Source: Mesorhizobium sp. J8 (GTDB taxonomy: Bacteria > Pseudomonadota > Alphaproteobacteria > Rhizobiales > Rhizobiaceae). From it: 64,000 bases of DNA. This document shows positions 1 through 8,930 of this stretch, piece by piece. The stretch is from positions 4,960,001 to 5,024,000 of the forward strand of contig NZ_AP024109.1 of the NCBI RefSeq assembly GCF_016591715.1. The letters are read 5' to 3'. The notes below the pieces were generated by a model. That model was not told where the DNA came from, searched no databases, and saw nothing but the letters and a program-made list of their open reading frames with translations. Each line of letters opens with the position of its first letter. The stretch's first letter is position 1. The position numbers and the translations under genes were made by a program.

Positions 1-2
1 CC

Positions 3-356
3 GCGCTGTCTCCAGTCGCGGCGACCGGCCAGTCGATGACGCCTATGCGGGGCGAGGTGCGATCCTTCACAGATGCTTTCGCCGTCCGCGTCTTTCCAGG
101 CAACCCGTACAACCAGCGCATCCGCGTCGAGGTCCATGTCTACGACCAGGATTTCCAGCCCGTCGCGGCGAGGATCACGCCGGCCGCCTTCCTTCTTGCC
201 GGCCAGGCGTCGCGCCCTGTCCTGGTGGTCGTGCCGTTCGACGGCGCGAACGAGCGTAAGGTGCGTATCTGTGCCGAGAGTATCCCCTTTCCAAGCGAGC
301 AGACCCAAATAAGGGCACAGATATGCGGAAAGTTCTTCGGGCATCGCAGGTTCTGA
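3..356 (+). CDS. Partial pilus-chaperone-like / secreted protein, C-terminal part
   Basis: The frame is open from the left edge (reading from base 3) to a stop at 354-356, so the start lies outside the window; an internal ATG at 36 is probably not the true start. The visible 117 residues contain beta-rich segments such as RVFPGNPYNQ and PVLVVVPFDG, then RKVRICAES and VRAQICGKF-like text close to the end. This resembles the N-terminal immunoglobulin-like domain of periplasmic pilus chaperones in rhizobial surface-protein clusters. The next gene starts inside its end, and both neighbours have signal peptides, so an exported surface structure is plausible. The assignment rests on general resemblance only. 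Confidence 0.5.
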   Translation, partial: ALSPVAATGQSMTPMRGEVRSFTDAFAVRVFPGNPYNQRIRVEVHVYDQDFQPVAARITPAAFLLAGQASRPVLVVVPFDGANERKVRICAESIPFPSEQTQIRAQICGKFFGHRRF

Positions 357-907
357 CCTTGTCCTTGCTGCCCGCCCTGGCTGTCGTCAGTCAGGGGCTT
401 GCCGAGGATATCCTGAACCTCAACCAGAACCAGACCGGTTTCAGCCTGCCCGGCGTCAGCTTGCCCCAGGGCCAGGACGAGGTTCATGCCAGCGACGGCA
501 CGACCTGCCGCTCGGCCGTTTCCGGCAGCGGCGCCTATCTCGACCTCGGCGTCATCCGCGGCAACAACAACAGCAACCAGGCCAACGGCGACATCGCCAC
601 TTATGGCCGCGTGGTGATTCCGATCGGGCGGACGCCGAAACGCGTCGATTGCAGCCGCCTCTATGAGCTGGAAGTCGAGCGCCTGCAGCTTGAATTGAAG
701 CTCCTCAAAATGGGCGTCGGCGCCGACGGCCAGACGACGGGGAGTGTGGCCGCTTCCCCGCCCCAGGGCGCCGCACCGCAAGCCAGCGCGGGCCACGTCA
801 GCTCTGTCCAAGCCAGCGCTGCCCAAGTCAAATCAGAGGCATGGGCCAACGAAGGCTGGACCATCAGAGGCACGACCGGCAGTGAAAAGAAAAAGAAGCG
901 GAAATAG
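323..907 (+). CDS. Secreted hypothetical protein with Ala/Gln-rich C-terminus
   Basis: 194 residues with a clear signal peptide: basic start MRKVLRAS, then a hydrophobic stretch ending near SQGLA. The mature part has an Asn/Gln-rich beginning (LNLNQNQTGF), a short stretch with two cysteines, a predicted helix ELEVERLQLELKLL (about residues 114-127), a low-complexity Ala/Ser/Gln region and a lysine-rich tail ending KKKKRK. It overlaps the preceding gene by 34 bases and the following one by 26, suggesting translational coupling in a three-gene set. I do not recognise a family. Its context points to a cell-surface or fimbria-like assembly. Confidence 0.6.
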   Translation: MRKVLRASQVLTLSLLPALAVVSQGLAEDILNLNQNQTGFSLPGVSLPQGQDEVHASDGTTCRSAVSGSGAYLDLGVIRGNNNSNQANGDIATYGRVVIPIGRTPKRVDCSRLYELEVERLQLELKLLKMGVGADGQTTGSVAASPPQGAAPQASAGHVSSVQASAAQVKSEAWANEGWTIRGTTGSEKKKKRK

Positions 908-1364
908 CCCTGCGCTGTTGGCGCTGGCAGCAGTTGCCGGTCTCTGCCTCCCGGCGCAGGCGGCGATCGTCGGCACCTGCACGATCATGATCGGCGCATC
1001 GGGAACGATGAAACCGAACCCCGCAATCAACATCTTCGGCTCCAAGCAGGCGGGCGGATCGAGCGCCGGTGCCACCATCACCGCAAGCTCGCTTCTGTGC
1101 ACGGTCCTCAACCTGTTGGACTGCTATTCCGTATCCGCACCGGCGCCGATCGCCTTCAGCTCGGCGCCGAGCGGCGGCGACACCGACGTCACTTTCGCCA
1201 CCGTCTTCCGGCTCGACGGCTCAGGCGTGGACATTCCGGGCAGCTCGCCGCAAAAGCTGACCAACGGGACCCATACGATCCAGGTCGATCTGACCGCCAC
1301 GAAATCCCCCGGTATCTTCCCGGCGGGCAGTTATCAGGCCGAGGTCATCGTCCGGTGTGAATGA
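882..1364 (+). CDS. Secreted spore-coat-U/fimbrial-subunit-like protein
   Basis: A GTG start at 882 is preferred over the upstream ATG at 744, because it places a typical signal peptide at the N-terminus (KRKRSGNS, then an Ala/Leu core ending PAQA). The mature protein of about 133 residues is small, Ser/Thr/Gly-rich and beta-like, with paired cysteines (CTIMIG near the start, CTVLNLLDC in the middle, VRCE at the very end). That pattern resembles secreted pilin or spore-coat-protein-U-like subunits. It overlaps the preceding gene by 26 bases. The family call is tentative; secretion is well supported. Confidence 0.55.
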   Translation: MKRKRSGNSPALLALAAVAGLCLPAQAAIVGTCTIMIGASGTMKPNPAINIFGSKQAGGSSAGATITASSLLCTVLNLLDCYSVSAPAPIAFSSAPSGGDTDVTFATVFRLDGSGVDIPGSSPQKLTNGTHTIQVDLTATKSPGIFPAGSYQAEVIVRCE

Positions 1365-1563
1365 TACTGCCGGGCACGGGCGAGCAGACATAACCGCGTC
1401 CTGCTGGCGAAGGCCACCATGATGTCCGGAGGCCCCCTTCAGGCTTCTGCGGGCCGAACCCAACAATCAGTATTGGATGAGGCTGTGGCAGAAGAGGAGA
1501 GCGGAGCCAGCTACGCCGACTAATGCTGCAGTGTCTCACTTCAATGGCCGGCAGCCGCGCAGC

Positions 1564-2751
1564 CTATCTGTCGACGTCTCCCAGCACGATGTCGATAGAT
1601 CCGAGGACAGCTGTGACATCCGCAAGCAGGTGACCGCGGCAGAGCAGATCCATCGCCTGCAGGTGCGCGAAGCTCGGCGCCCGCAGCTTGCAACGGTAAG
1701 GCTTATTGGTCCCGTCCGCGACCAGATAAACGCCGAACTCGCCTTTGGGCGCTTCGACCGCTGCATAGACCTCCCCGGCGGGCACGCGAAAACCTTCCGT
1801 GTAGAGTTTGAAATGATGGATCAGCGCTTCCATCGAGCGCTTCATCGCGGCACGATTGGGCGGCACGATCTTTCCGTCCGGATTGGAGATTGGCCCGGGG
1901 CCTTCCTTCACCAGCAGATCGACACATTGGCGCATGATTTTGGCCGACTGACGCATCTCTTCCATGCGCACGAGATAACGGTCGTAGCAGTCGCCATTCT
2001 TGCCCACCGGAATGTCGAAGTCCATTTCCGAGTAGCATTCATAGGGTTGCGCCTTGCGCAAATCCCACGCGGCGCCTGAGCCGCGCACCATCACGCCTGA
2101 GAAGCCCCACCCCCAAGCGTCAGTCTCAGAGATCTGGCCGATGTCGACGTTGCGAAGCTTGAAGATTCGGTTGTCGGTAAGCAGCCGATCGAGGTCAGCA
2201 AGGGACTTCAGAAACGGATCGATCCACTTGCCGATATCCTCTACGAGATCCGGCGGCAGGTCCTGGTGGACTCCGCCGGGTCGGAAATAGGCGGCGTGCA
2301 TGCGAGAGCCTGAGGCCCGCTCGTAGAAAACCATCAGCTTCTCGCGCTCTATGAAGCCCCACAGGGGTGGCGTCAGCGCACCGATATCCAGCGCCTGTGT
2401 GGTGACGTTCAGAAGGTGGGAAAGGATGCGCGATATCTCACTGTAGAGAACACGTATCAATTGCCCGCGCCGCGGCACGGTCAAACCCGTGAGTTTTTCG
2501 ATTGCCAGGCACCAGGCATGCTCCTGGCACATCGGCGCCACATAATCGAGGCGGTCGAAGTAAGGCAGGGCTTGGAGATAGGTCTTGTATTCAATGAGCT
2601 TCTCGGTGCCGCGGTGGAGCAGGCCTATGTGAGGGTCGACGCGCTCGACCACCTCGCCGTCGAGCTCGAGCACAAGACGAAGCACACCGTGCGCCGCCGG
2701 ATGCTGCGGGCCGAAATTGATGTTGAAATTCCTTACGGCGGCCTCGGCCAT
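1564..2751 (-). CDS. nuoD: NADH-quinone oxidoreductase subunit D (orphan copy)
   Basis: 395 residues, the normal length for the 49-kDa subunit of complex I, which forms part of the quinone chamber on the cytoplasmic arm. The N-terminus carries the family signature [14 protein letters not shown], followed by [12 protein letters not shown], and the C-terminus ends [12 protein letters not shown], so both ends are complete. No nuoB, C, E or other complex I gene lies beside it; its neighbours are a secreted-protein group and a long gene-poor stretch. In rhizobia extra nuo genes outside the main operon are known. This may be a second copy used in a variant complex I, or a displaced gene. The family assignment is secure; its role is not. 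Confidence 0.95.
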   Translation of the reverse strand: MAEAAVRNFNINFGPQHPAAHGVLRLVLELDGEVVERVDPHIGLLHRGTEKLIEYKTYLQALPYFDRLDYVAPMCQEHAWCLAIEKLTGLTVPRRGQLIRVLYSEISRILSHLLNVTTQALDIGALTPPLWGFIEREKLMVFYERASGSRMHAAYFRPGGVHQDLPPDLVEDIGKWIDPFLKSLADLDRLLTDNRIFKLRNVDIGQISETDAWGWGFSGVMVRGSGAAWDLRKAQPYECYSEMDFDIPVGKNGDCYDRYLVRMEEMRQSAKIMRQCVDLLVKEGPGPISNPDGKIVPPNRAAMKRSMEALIHHFKLYTEGFRVPAGEVYAAVEAPKGEFGVYLVADGTNKPYRCKLRAPSFAHLQAMDLLCRGHLLADVTAVLGSIDIVLGDVDR

Positions 2752-3737
2752 GATAGTTTTACTCCGAGTGGCGGGCGCCGAACCCGGAAATCACGCTGAT
2801 GTTCCCAAGCTCGCATGCGCTGCGCACCATGATCGTCACGGACATCTCCGGGCCCATAGTTTACCCCCCCCTAAGTAGGAAAGTGACGGGCCCGTCGGCT
2901 TCCGTCGGCGGGACCTTTGTCGCCTGGAACCTTTGAGCCAAGCAGTGGTTTGCAGGCGGCGACGCGTCTGATGGCCAGGCAGTTGTCGTCGCGGTCGGGC
3001 TTGCATCAAGCCGACAGGAGCCCGCAGCACGCTCCCTTGGCTGCGGGCTCTTACGAAAGTCGCAGGGGACGGCCGAGGAAGACTCCCGAAGGCAAGTATC
3101 TTCGGGTTGAACTCACTATTAGCAAGTAAGGCTATCCGATGGTCCTGAGTTCAGGCCGTTTTTCTCGCAGTCTGCACACAGTCGAGAACCTTCAGATAGC
3201 GCCAAGTTCTGCCCCGGAAACCATGCACCGAAGCAAGCGCTCGGAACAGGTTGCACGCGTTGTGCGAGAGCAGTCCACAAGCTAAATGCGGCACCGCTTG
3301 CGCGCGCTCCCGATTTTTCGCTCGGAAGGATGGCTACCCGAGCACTTGCGGACAGTTATGGATCGGGTCAAGGCAAACGAAATGAAGAACCGTAGGCGTT
3401 GACCGTTCGCCCATCGACTCCGGACGGACCTTGACCTCCATAACTTTCCCAGAATAGGCAGCCGCCGACCAACGGCGATGTGCTGACGCCAAGGGCACCT
3501 TTTCGTAAACAGGATGCAGAGGTCACTTGAGGCTGGCGCGGCGCTCTACATCAGCAATGGCGCAGTTCGTTCGTCCGTCATATGAGCGCGCCTGATTGCC
3601 TTCTGCGGCATCAGCGTTCCTGGAATCACGGGCACCACTTGAAGCACTGGAGCGCCGAACTCCGCAGTCGATCACCTGTCGTAGTAACCGACTATTCACC
3701 TACCGCGGCGCGCCGGGCGCATACTGCCTGAGAGCCC
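2752..3737. other. Gene-poor stretch upstream of nuoD
   Basis: Almost 1 kb without a convincing gene. It contains a run of eight C at 2864-2871, about 112 bases upstream of nuoD, and a hairpin described separately. Short open frames here have no recognisable content. Confidence 0.5.
3018..3050. other. Perfect 11-bp stem hairpin
   Basis: GAGCCCGCAGC at 3018-3028 pairs perfectly with GCTGCGGGCTC at 3040-3050 around an 11-base loop. No T-run follows on either side, so it is not a classical intrinsic terminator. It could be a structured RNA element or a relic of a terminator. Confidence 0.5.
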
Positions 3738-3762
3738 GGAACAAGGCTTCGCGATCATCGTT
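3738..3762 (+). promoter_or_regulatory. EcfG-type (general stress) promoter
   Basis: GGAAC at 3738-3742, exactly 16 bases, then CGTT at 3759-3762. This matches the alphaproteobacterial EcfG/RpoE2 consensus fully. The -10 ends 27 bases before the ATG of the 64-residue gene at 3790. Confidence 0.75.
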
Positions 3763-3789
3763 GGTCGATGACCGACGGGAGCGCAGTAT

Positions 3790-3984
3790 ATGAAAAGCTT
3801 TGTGGTGGAGACTATGGCCGGTGAAGCGGTGACAGGAAGTCAAATGGTCATAGCCGAGACACCACTGGATGCCGCCAAAATTGGAACTGGCCGCGAGGTC
3901 CAACAAAGGCGCGAAGAAATGGAGTGGGTGCGAGTTACCGATGAGGCCGACGCCGCCGTGTTTCGGTTCGCTTTCAAAGGGTGA
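3790..3984 (+). CDS. Small hypothetical protein, probable general-stress gene
   Basis: 64 residues starting MKSFVVETMAGE and ending FRFAFKG, with an amphipathic middle (REVQQRREEMEWVRV) and no signal peptide or membrane segment. GGGAG lies about ten bases before the ATG, and a consensus EcfG promoter stands directly upstream, which supports it as a real gene. I do not recognise a family. By context it is a small cytoplasmic stress-induced protein. Confidence 0.65.
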   Translation: MKSFVVETMAGEAVTGSQMVIAETPLDAAKIGTGREVQQRREEMEWVRVTDEADAAVFRFAFKG

Positions 3985-4139
3985 CGGAGGGGTTGTCCCC
4001 GTGAAAAAGCTTCCTGACAGAGCCGATGGGCGTCCAAGGCTGTTCGGCGTTGATGGGGATCAACCGACGGCGGCGCCGAACGCCCGCGACGATGGCAGGA
4101 GGCTTCTTGCGACCACGGGCCGGCTTTCTGCTGGATCGT

Positions 4140-4883
4140 CTAATGCTTCAAGATCTGGCTCAGAAACAACTTCGTTCGATCGTGGCGCGGGTTACCGAAA
4201 AAGGTGTCAGGCGTGCCCTCCTCTACGATCTGTCCGGCGTCCATGAAAATGACGCGGTCGGCCACGGCGCGGGCAAACCCCATTTCATGCGTCACGCACA
4301 CCATCGTCATGCCATCGCGCGCCAGCTCCGTCATCGTCTCCAGCACCTCGGAGACCATTTCCGGGTCGAGCGCGGAGGTCGGCTCGTCGAACAGCATGAC
4401 ATCGGGCTTCATGCACAGGCTGCGGGCGATAGCCACGCGTTGCTGCTGGCCGCCGGAAAGCTGGACAGGGAACTTGTTGGCCTGCTCGGGAATCCGGACC
4501 CGCTCCAGGAACTGGAGGGCGGTCTTGCGCGCTTCCGTGGCCGAGACACCTTTGACCCACATCGGTCCGGCCATACAGTTCATCAGTACCGTCATATGAG
4601 GAAACAAATTGAAATGCTGAAAGACCATGCCAATGTTGGAGCGCACCGCGGCGATATTGCTCATCCTGCCATGCAGCGCGACGCCGTTGACGACGATCTC
4701 GCCCTCCTGATGCGCCTCGAGGCGGTTGAAGCAGCGGATCAGCGTCGACTTGCCCGAACCGGAAGGCCCGCAGATGACGATGCGTTCGCCCTTGCGGACC
4801 GTCAGGTTGATATCCTTCAGCGCATGGAACTGGCCGTACCATTTGGAAACGGCTCGGGCCTTAATGATAACCTGAGCGCTCAT
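4140..4883 (-). CDS. Amino acid-type ABC transporter ATP-binding protein
   Basis: 247 residues of the GlnQ/HisP class that energises polar amino acid uptake at the inner membrane. It has Walker [10 protein letters not shown], signature LSGGQQQR, Walker [13 protein letters not shown] and the H-loop CVTHE. The ATG at 4883 is chosen because it overlaps the stop of the permease gene (ATGA, 4880-4883); the longer reading frame upstream has no family resemblance. It is the last gene of the run that starts with the substrate-binding protein. Family assignment is secure; the substrate is unknown and may be the compound degraded by the neighbouring flavin monooxygenase cluster. Confidence 0.95.
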   Translation of the reverse strand: MSAQVIIKARAVSKWYGQFHALKDINLTVRKGERIVICGPSGSGKSTLIRCFNRLEAHQEGEIVVNGVALHGRMSNIAAVRSNIGMVFQHFNLFPHMTVLMNCMAGPMWVKGVSATEARKTALQFLERVRIPEQANKFPVQLSGGQQQRVAIARSLCMKPDVMLFDEPTSALDPEMVSEVLETMTELARDGMTMVCVTHEMGFARAVADRVIFMDAGQIVEEGTPDTFFGNPRHDRTKLFLSQILKH

Positions 4884-5854
4884 CGCACCTTGCTCCTGGC
4901 ATAGTGCCGTTCGATGCGGGACTGGATCAGCTCGAGGCAGATCGACAGCACCCAGTAGATGACGGCAGCCGAGATCAGCATTTCCATATGCTGGAAGGTC
5001 TTCTGTCCGAGCGTGCGCGCCAGGAACATCAGCTCCCACACACCGATGACGGAGACCAGCGAGGAATCCTTCAGCATCGAGATGAACTGGTTACCGGTCG
5101 GCGGAATGATGACCGGCAATGCCTGCGGCAGGATGATGCGGCGCATGGTCAGGGTAAAGCCGAACCCCATGGAGCGCGAGGCCTCCCACTGGCCGCGATC
5201 GATGCTCTGAATGCCGGAGCGGAAGATCTCGGTCATGTAGGCGCCGTAACACAGCGACAGCGCCAGGATGCCGGCCGGCACGGCATTGATGACAAAGCCG
5301 AGCTGCGGCAGCCCGAGATAGATCAGATAAACCTGCATCAACAGCGGCAGGCCCCGGAAGAACGAGGTGTAGAAGCTGGCGATGGCATAAGCGAATCCGT
5401 TGTTGGAGAGCTTCGCGACCGCGCCCGCCACCGCGATGACCGAAGCGATGACGATGGAGATAGCCGAGACATAAAGCGTGGTGACGACGCCCTGGCTGAT
5501 CAGGAATGGCAGCTTCTCGCGGATGAAAGGCAGGCTGAGGTGGAATGTCTGGAAGAAGGCGATGAACAGAAGCAGCAGCTCCAACCATACGATGCCGATC
5601 TGCAGCTTGAGCGGTGCGAAGCCGATCAGGACGACGTTCAGCGTGAAGATCACCGCGATGGCGAAACCTACGGCAAAGCGCCCGTAGAGGCCGCTCGTTG
5701 ACGGCTCGCCGATAACCGGGCGCAGGAGTTCGGCGAATCCGGTGCCGGACATGTTGAACGCCATGAAGACCAGCAGGACGACGCCGAACATCGTCGCCAC
5801 GAACCAGGGCTTGTGAACGAGGACTTCGGCCTCGACGGTATCCGGGTAGAGCAT
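4880..5854 (-). CDS. Amino acid-type ABC transporter permease
   Basis: 324 residues with about eight hydrophobic segments. The N-terminal third carries extra membrane spans before the BPD-type core, which begins near residue 115 ([14 protein letters not shown]). The core has the EAA-loop text [24 protein letters not shown]. This length and layout match polar amino acid permeases of the HisM/GlnP class that work with one ATPase and one family-3 binding protein. It is translationally coupled to the ATPase by a 4-base overlap and lies 54 bases after the binding protein gene. The complex would import the substrate across the inner membrane. Confidence 0.93.
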   Translation of the reverse strand: MLYPDTVEAEVLVHKPWFVATMFGVVLLVFMAFNMSGTGFAELLRPVIGEPSTSGLYGRFAVGFAIAVIFTLNVVLIGFAPLKLQIGIVWLELLLLFIAFFQTFHLSLPFIREKLPFLISQGVVTTLYVSAISIVIASVIAVAGAVAKLSNNGFAYAIASFYTSFFRGLPLLMQVYLIYLGLPQLGFVINAVPAGILALSLCYGAYMTEIFRSGIQSIDRGQWEASRSMGFGFTLTMRRIILPQALPVIIPPTGNQFISMLKDSSLVSVIGVWELMFLARTLGQKTFQHMEMLISAAVIYWVLSICLELIQSRIERHYARSKVR

Positions 5855-5908
5855 TTTTGAGCACCGGCGGTTCGGCGGCCTGCAAGATGGCAGGCCGCCT
5901 TGGACAGA

Positions 5909-6742
5909 TTAGTTCGTCTTAGAGTAGTCCTGGCCGTACCATTTCTCCGAGAGCTTGCTCAGCGTGCCGTCGGCCTTCATCGCCTTCACGGCGTCGGCGA
6001 TCTTGGCCGACAGTTCCGAATCGCCATGCTCGATGGCGATGGCCAGCGGCTCGTAGAACACCGGTTCGCCCAACTGCTTGATCGGATAACCTGCCTTTAT
6101 GGCATCCAGGATCGACGGCAGCGACGACACCACCGCGTCCAGGCGCACACCGTCGCCGAGGCGAAGGTCGTCGAAGGCCGTCGTGGAATTCTCATAGGAA
6201 TGGACTTCCTTCGGATTGAGCTTGTATTCGAATGGCGGCGCCCCGGCGGCGTCGAGCGTCAGGTCCTTCTTGGCATAGGCTTCGAAGGTAGAGGTGCTGG
6301 TAGCGCCGACCACCTTACCGTCGAGATCGGCGAGCGCCTTAGCCTTGCTGTCCTTGTGCACCGCGACCGCCGCCGGCGTGTAATAGTACACCGCCGGAAA
6401 ATCGAAAATCTCGGCCCGCTTCTTGGTCGGCGTCATCGAGCCGACATGCATGTCCCAGCGGCCAGCCCAGTTGCCCGCAGTGATGATGTCCCAGCCGGGC
6501 GTGACGAACTCGACCTTGACGCCGAGACGCTTGCCGATTTCCTTGGCGACATCCACGTCGAAGCCGTCCAGCTCGTTGTTGGCGTTCATGAAGGATTGCG
6601 GCGCCCAATTGGCGTCGGTCGCCACCTTGAGCGTGCCCGCGGCGGTCACCCGGTCGAGCACCGCGCCGGTATGGGCGGGATAGGCACCAAGCGCAAGCGC
6701 GAGTGCGGCCATCGTCAGCTGTCGTCTGCTCCAGAATGTCAT
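5909..6742 (-). CDS. Family 3 periplasmic substrate-binding protein (ABC importer)
   Basis: 277 residues with a signal peptide (SRRQLT then a hydrophobic Ala/Leu stretch ending near AHTGA). The mature start, AAGTLKVATDANWAPQSF, and the following FDVDVAKEIGKRLGVKVEFV are standard for SBP family 3, which binds amino acids and related polar compounds in the periplasm. C-terminal text KADGTLSKLSEKWYG is also typical. It is followed by its permease and ATPase. A 248-base gap separates it from the hydrolase gene upstream, so it may have its own promoter although it is transcribed in the same direction. Confidence 0.93.
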   Translation of the reverse strand: MTFWSRRQLTMAALALALGAYPAHTGAVLDRVTAAGTLKVATDANWAPQSFMNANNELDGFDVDVAKEIGKRLGVKVEFVTPGWDIITAGNWAGRWDMHVGSMTPTKKRAEIFDFPAVYYYTPAAVAVHKDSKAKALADLDGKVVGATSTSTFEAYAKKDLTLDAAGAPPFEYKLNPKEVHSYENSTTAFDDLRLGDGVRLDAVVSSLPSILDAIKAGYPIKQLGEPVFYEPLAIAIEHGDSELSAKIADAVKAMKADGTLSKLSEKWYGQDYSKTN

Positions 6743-6990
6743 TTTCGTCTGTTCCCTTGTTGTTTGTTCAGTCCCATGCGGTCATGGCCATTCAGCCGGT
6801 CATGATCTCGCAATTCCTTGGCGACGAGGTCGGCGTCCTGCTGGGGGCTGGCGGCATTAAGCGGTGCCCTGGCCGGTCCGGTCTTCCGTTCCTGCGCGGG
6901 ATATTTGCCGTCGTCATTCCCTCGCTCACGCGGAAAGCTTCGGGTTGTTTTCGGCCAGGTGCCGCTTGGCAAGCCGGCCCTTCCCGCTCG

Positions 6991-7824
6991 CTACCCATGC
7001 GCGACGGCTCCTCTCCCGCGGCCCGCGCTGAGCAGGAAGCCGGCCATCGTTTCAGCGACAAGCGCCGGCGCCTCGATCAGGATCGAGTGGCGAAGCCCGG
7101 GCAGGATGGCGAGCTCGGAGTCTTGTATCTGTTCGTGCATCAGCCGCGCCATGCGCGGGCTGGACCCCTGGTCGGCCTCACCGGTCACGATCAGCGTTGG
7201 ACAAGTGATGCGGTCGAGAATGCCGCCGAAATCGGTTTCGGCGAGAACCCGGTAGGCGGCGGCGTAGCAATCACGGTCGTTCTCGGCGTCGCGCCGGCGC
7301 AGCTCCGCGATAATCTCAGGGTTTCTCTCCAGAAAATCCTCCGTCAGCCAGCGCGACAGGGAGGCTGCGTGATGCGCCGAGGCATCGCTTGCCATTAGCG
7401 CGGCCAGCCGGCCGCGCACCGCATTTCGCTCCTCCAGGGTGCGGCCAGCAACCGTCGACAACAGCACCAGTTTCTGCAGCCGCTCGGCATTCGTCAGCGC
7501 AAGGCGCTGCGCGATCAGGCCGCCCAGGGAAAAGCCGGCCAGATGGAAGGTGGAAAACCCGAGATGATCGGCCAGCGCCAGCGTTTCGCCGACGAAATCG
7601 TCGATCTCGTAACGACCCTTGACCCGGCTGGAGCGGCCATGGCCACGCAAATCGAAGCTAAGGACGGCGAAGCGATCCTTCAGCCGATCGGCCACCCCGT
7701 TCCAAGCTTCGAGATAGGAGCCGACGCCGTGGATGCAGACCAGCGGCATGCCACCTTGGCCATCCAGGCGCCAGTTGAGCAGCACGCCTTCGACATCGAG
7801 TTGGCCGCAACGTGCCATCATCAT
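6991..7824 (-). CDS. Alpha/beta-fold hydrolase
   Basis: 277 residues of the alpha/beta hydrolase superfamily. The oxyanion region is VCIHGVGSYLEAW (residues 29-41), the nucleophile elbow GFSLGG has Ser99, the acid is probably the Asp in TGEADQGSSP, and the catalytic His lies in LRHSILIEAP near the C-terminus. All catalytic positions are present. Its start overlaps the stop of the LLM oxygenase gene by four bases, so the two products are made together. It probably hydrolyses an ester, amide or lactone formed by, or feeding into, the oxygenase reaction. The precise substrate cannot be told. Confidence 0.9.
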   Translation of the reverse strand: MMMARCGQLDVEGVLLNWRLDGQGGMPLVCIHGVGSYLEAWNGVADRLKDRFAVLSFDLRGHGRSSRVKGRYEIDDFVGETLALADHLGFSTFHLAGFSLGGLIAQRLALTNAERLQKLVLLSTVAGRTLEERNAVRGRLAALMASDASAHHAASLSRWLTEDFLERNPEIIAELRRRDAENDRDCYAAAYRVLAETDFGGILDRITCPTLIVTGEADQGSSPRMARLMHEQIQDSELAILPGLRHSILIEAPALVAETMAGFLLSAGRGRGAVAHG

Positions 7825-8897
7825 GCCCTCGCCGCCTGGCGCGCCCTGTCGCGCTCGCGCGCGGCAAAGACCGGCATCACCTCGTCAATCCAAAGTTTGA
7901 TCGTCTTCTTCTGCAGCTCGAACGGCAGATTAAAGGTCAGGCCGAGGCAGTACTGGTCGACACCCGCGGCCTCATAGTCGAGCAGCTTTTCGATCACCTC
8001 GTCCGGCGTACCGAACATGAGGTTGCGGCGGATGTTTTGCGGGTCGTAGTTGTCCTTGCCCTTCACGCTTTCGTAGGGCACCGCCTCGGGAAAGCCATTG
8101 TGCACGGTGCCGATATTCTGGAACAGGTTCTCGAAGGCGCGGCCGTAGTCGATCGCATGGCCGACCGCGACCTCCCAATCCTGCTCCCGATCATAGACGC
8201 AGGTCCGCCGCTGCATCATCAGGCGCGGCCGCGGCACCTCCGGATGATCGGCGACGGCCTTGCGGAATTTCTCGCCGAGCACGGCGATCTCGGCGGGTGG
8301 GGCCGACAAAGGCGTCGACAGGATCGAAGCGCCTATGCCGACCGCCCAGTCAAAGGTGCCAGGGTCGCGCGCGGCCACCCAGATCGGCGGGTGCGGCATC
8401 TGCAGCGGCTTCGGCACGCCGGCAGCCAGAGGAAACCTCCAATAGTGCCCCTCATGGGCATAGTCCCCTGCCCACAGTCTCTTCACTGCCGGCACCAGCT
8501 CCTTCAGATAGGCGACGCCTTCCTGCTGCGGCATGCCGCCGGCCATGCGGTCGAACTCATACTGATAGGAACCGCGCGCGATGCCGAACTCCAGCCGCCC
8601 ACCGGTCAGGTGATCGCAGAGCGCTGCCTCCCCCGCCAGCCGGATCGGGCTCCAATAGGGCGCGACCAGCGTCGACGTGCCTAGCCTTATTTGCTCGGTG
8701 TGCTGCGCAAGCCAAGTCAGCGTCATCAGCGGGTTGGGCGAGATTGTGCATTCGATGGTGTGGTGCTCCGCCGTCCACAGTGTCTCGAACCCGCCCTCGT
8801 CGGCCATGCGCGCGAGCTCGAGCAGATTGCTCTTCACCCTCGCCATCGGGATGTCGGGCGAGAAGCGTTCCATGGTCAGCGATACGGCGAATCTCAT
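7821..8897 (-). CDS. LLM-class flavin-dependent monooxygenase
   Basis: 358 residues with the bacterial luciferase-like TIM-barrel pattern: start MRFAVSLTMERF, FETLWTAEHH at about residues 37-46, RLGTSTLVAPYW, and GRLEFGIARGSYQYEF. Such enzymes use reduced FMN supplied by a separate reductase, and a flavin reductase gene lies two genes upstream in the same run, so this is probably the oxygenase half of a two-component system. It is coupled to the hydrolase gene by an ATGA overlap. The oxygenated substrate is unknown; related clusters degrade amines, heterocycles or sulfonates. Confidence 0.92.
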   Translation of the reverse strand: MRFAVSLTMERFSPDIPMARVKSNLLELARMADEGGFETLWTAEHHTIECTISPNPLMTLTWLAQHTEQIRLGTSTLVAPYWSPIRLAGEAALCDHLTGGRLEFGIARGSYQYEFDRMAGGMPQQEGVAYLKELVPAVKRLWAGDYAHEGHYWRFPLAAGVPKPLQMPHPPIWVAARDPGTFDWAVGIGASILSTPLSAPPAEIAVLGEKFRKAVADHPEVPRPRLMMQRRTCVYDREQDWEVAVGHAIDYGRAFENLFQNIGTVHNGFPEAVPYESVKGKDNYDPQNIRRNLMFGTPDEVIEKLLDYEAAGVDQYCLGLTFNLPFELQKKTIKLWIDEVMPVFAARERDRARQAARA

Positions 8898-8930
8898 GTC
8901 GGTCTCCCGGTCGTTGCGTCGGGTTCTTGA

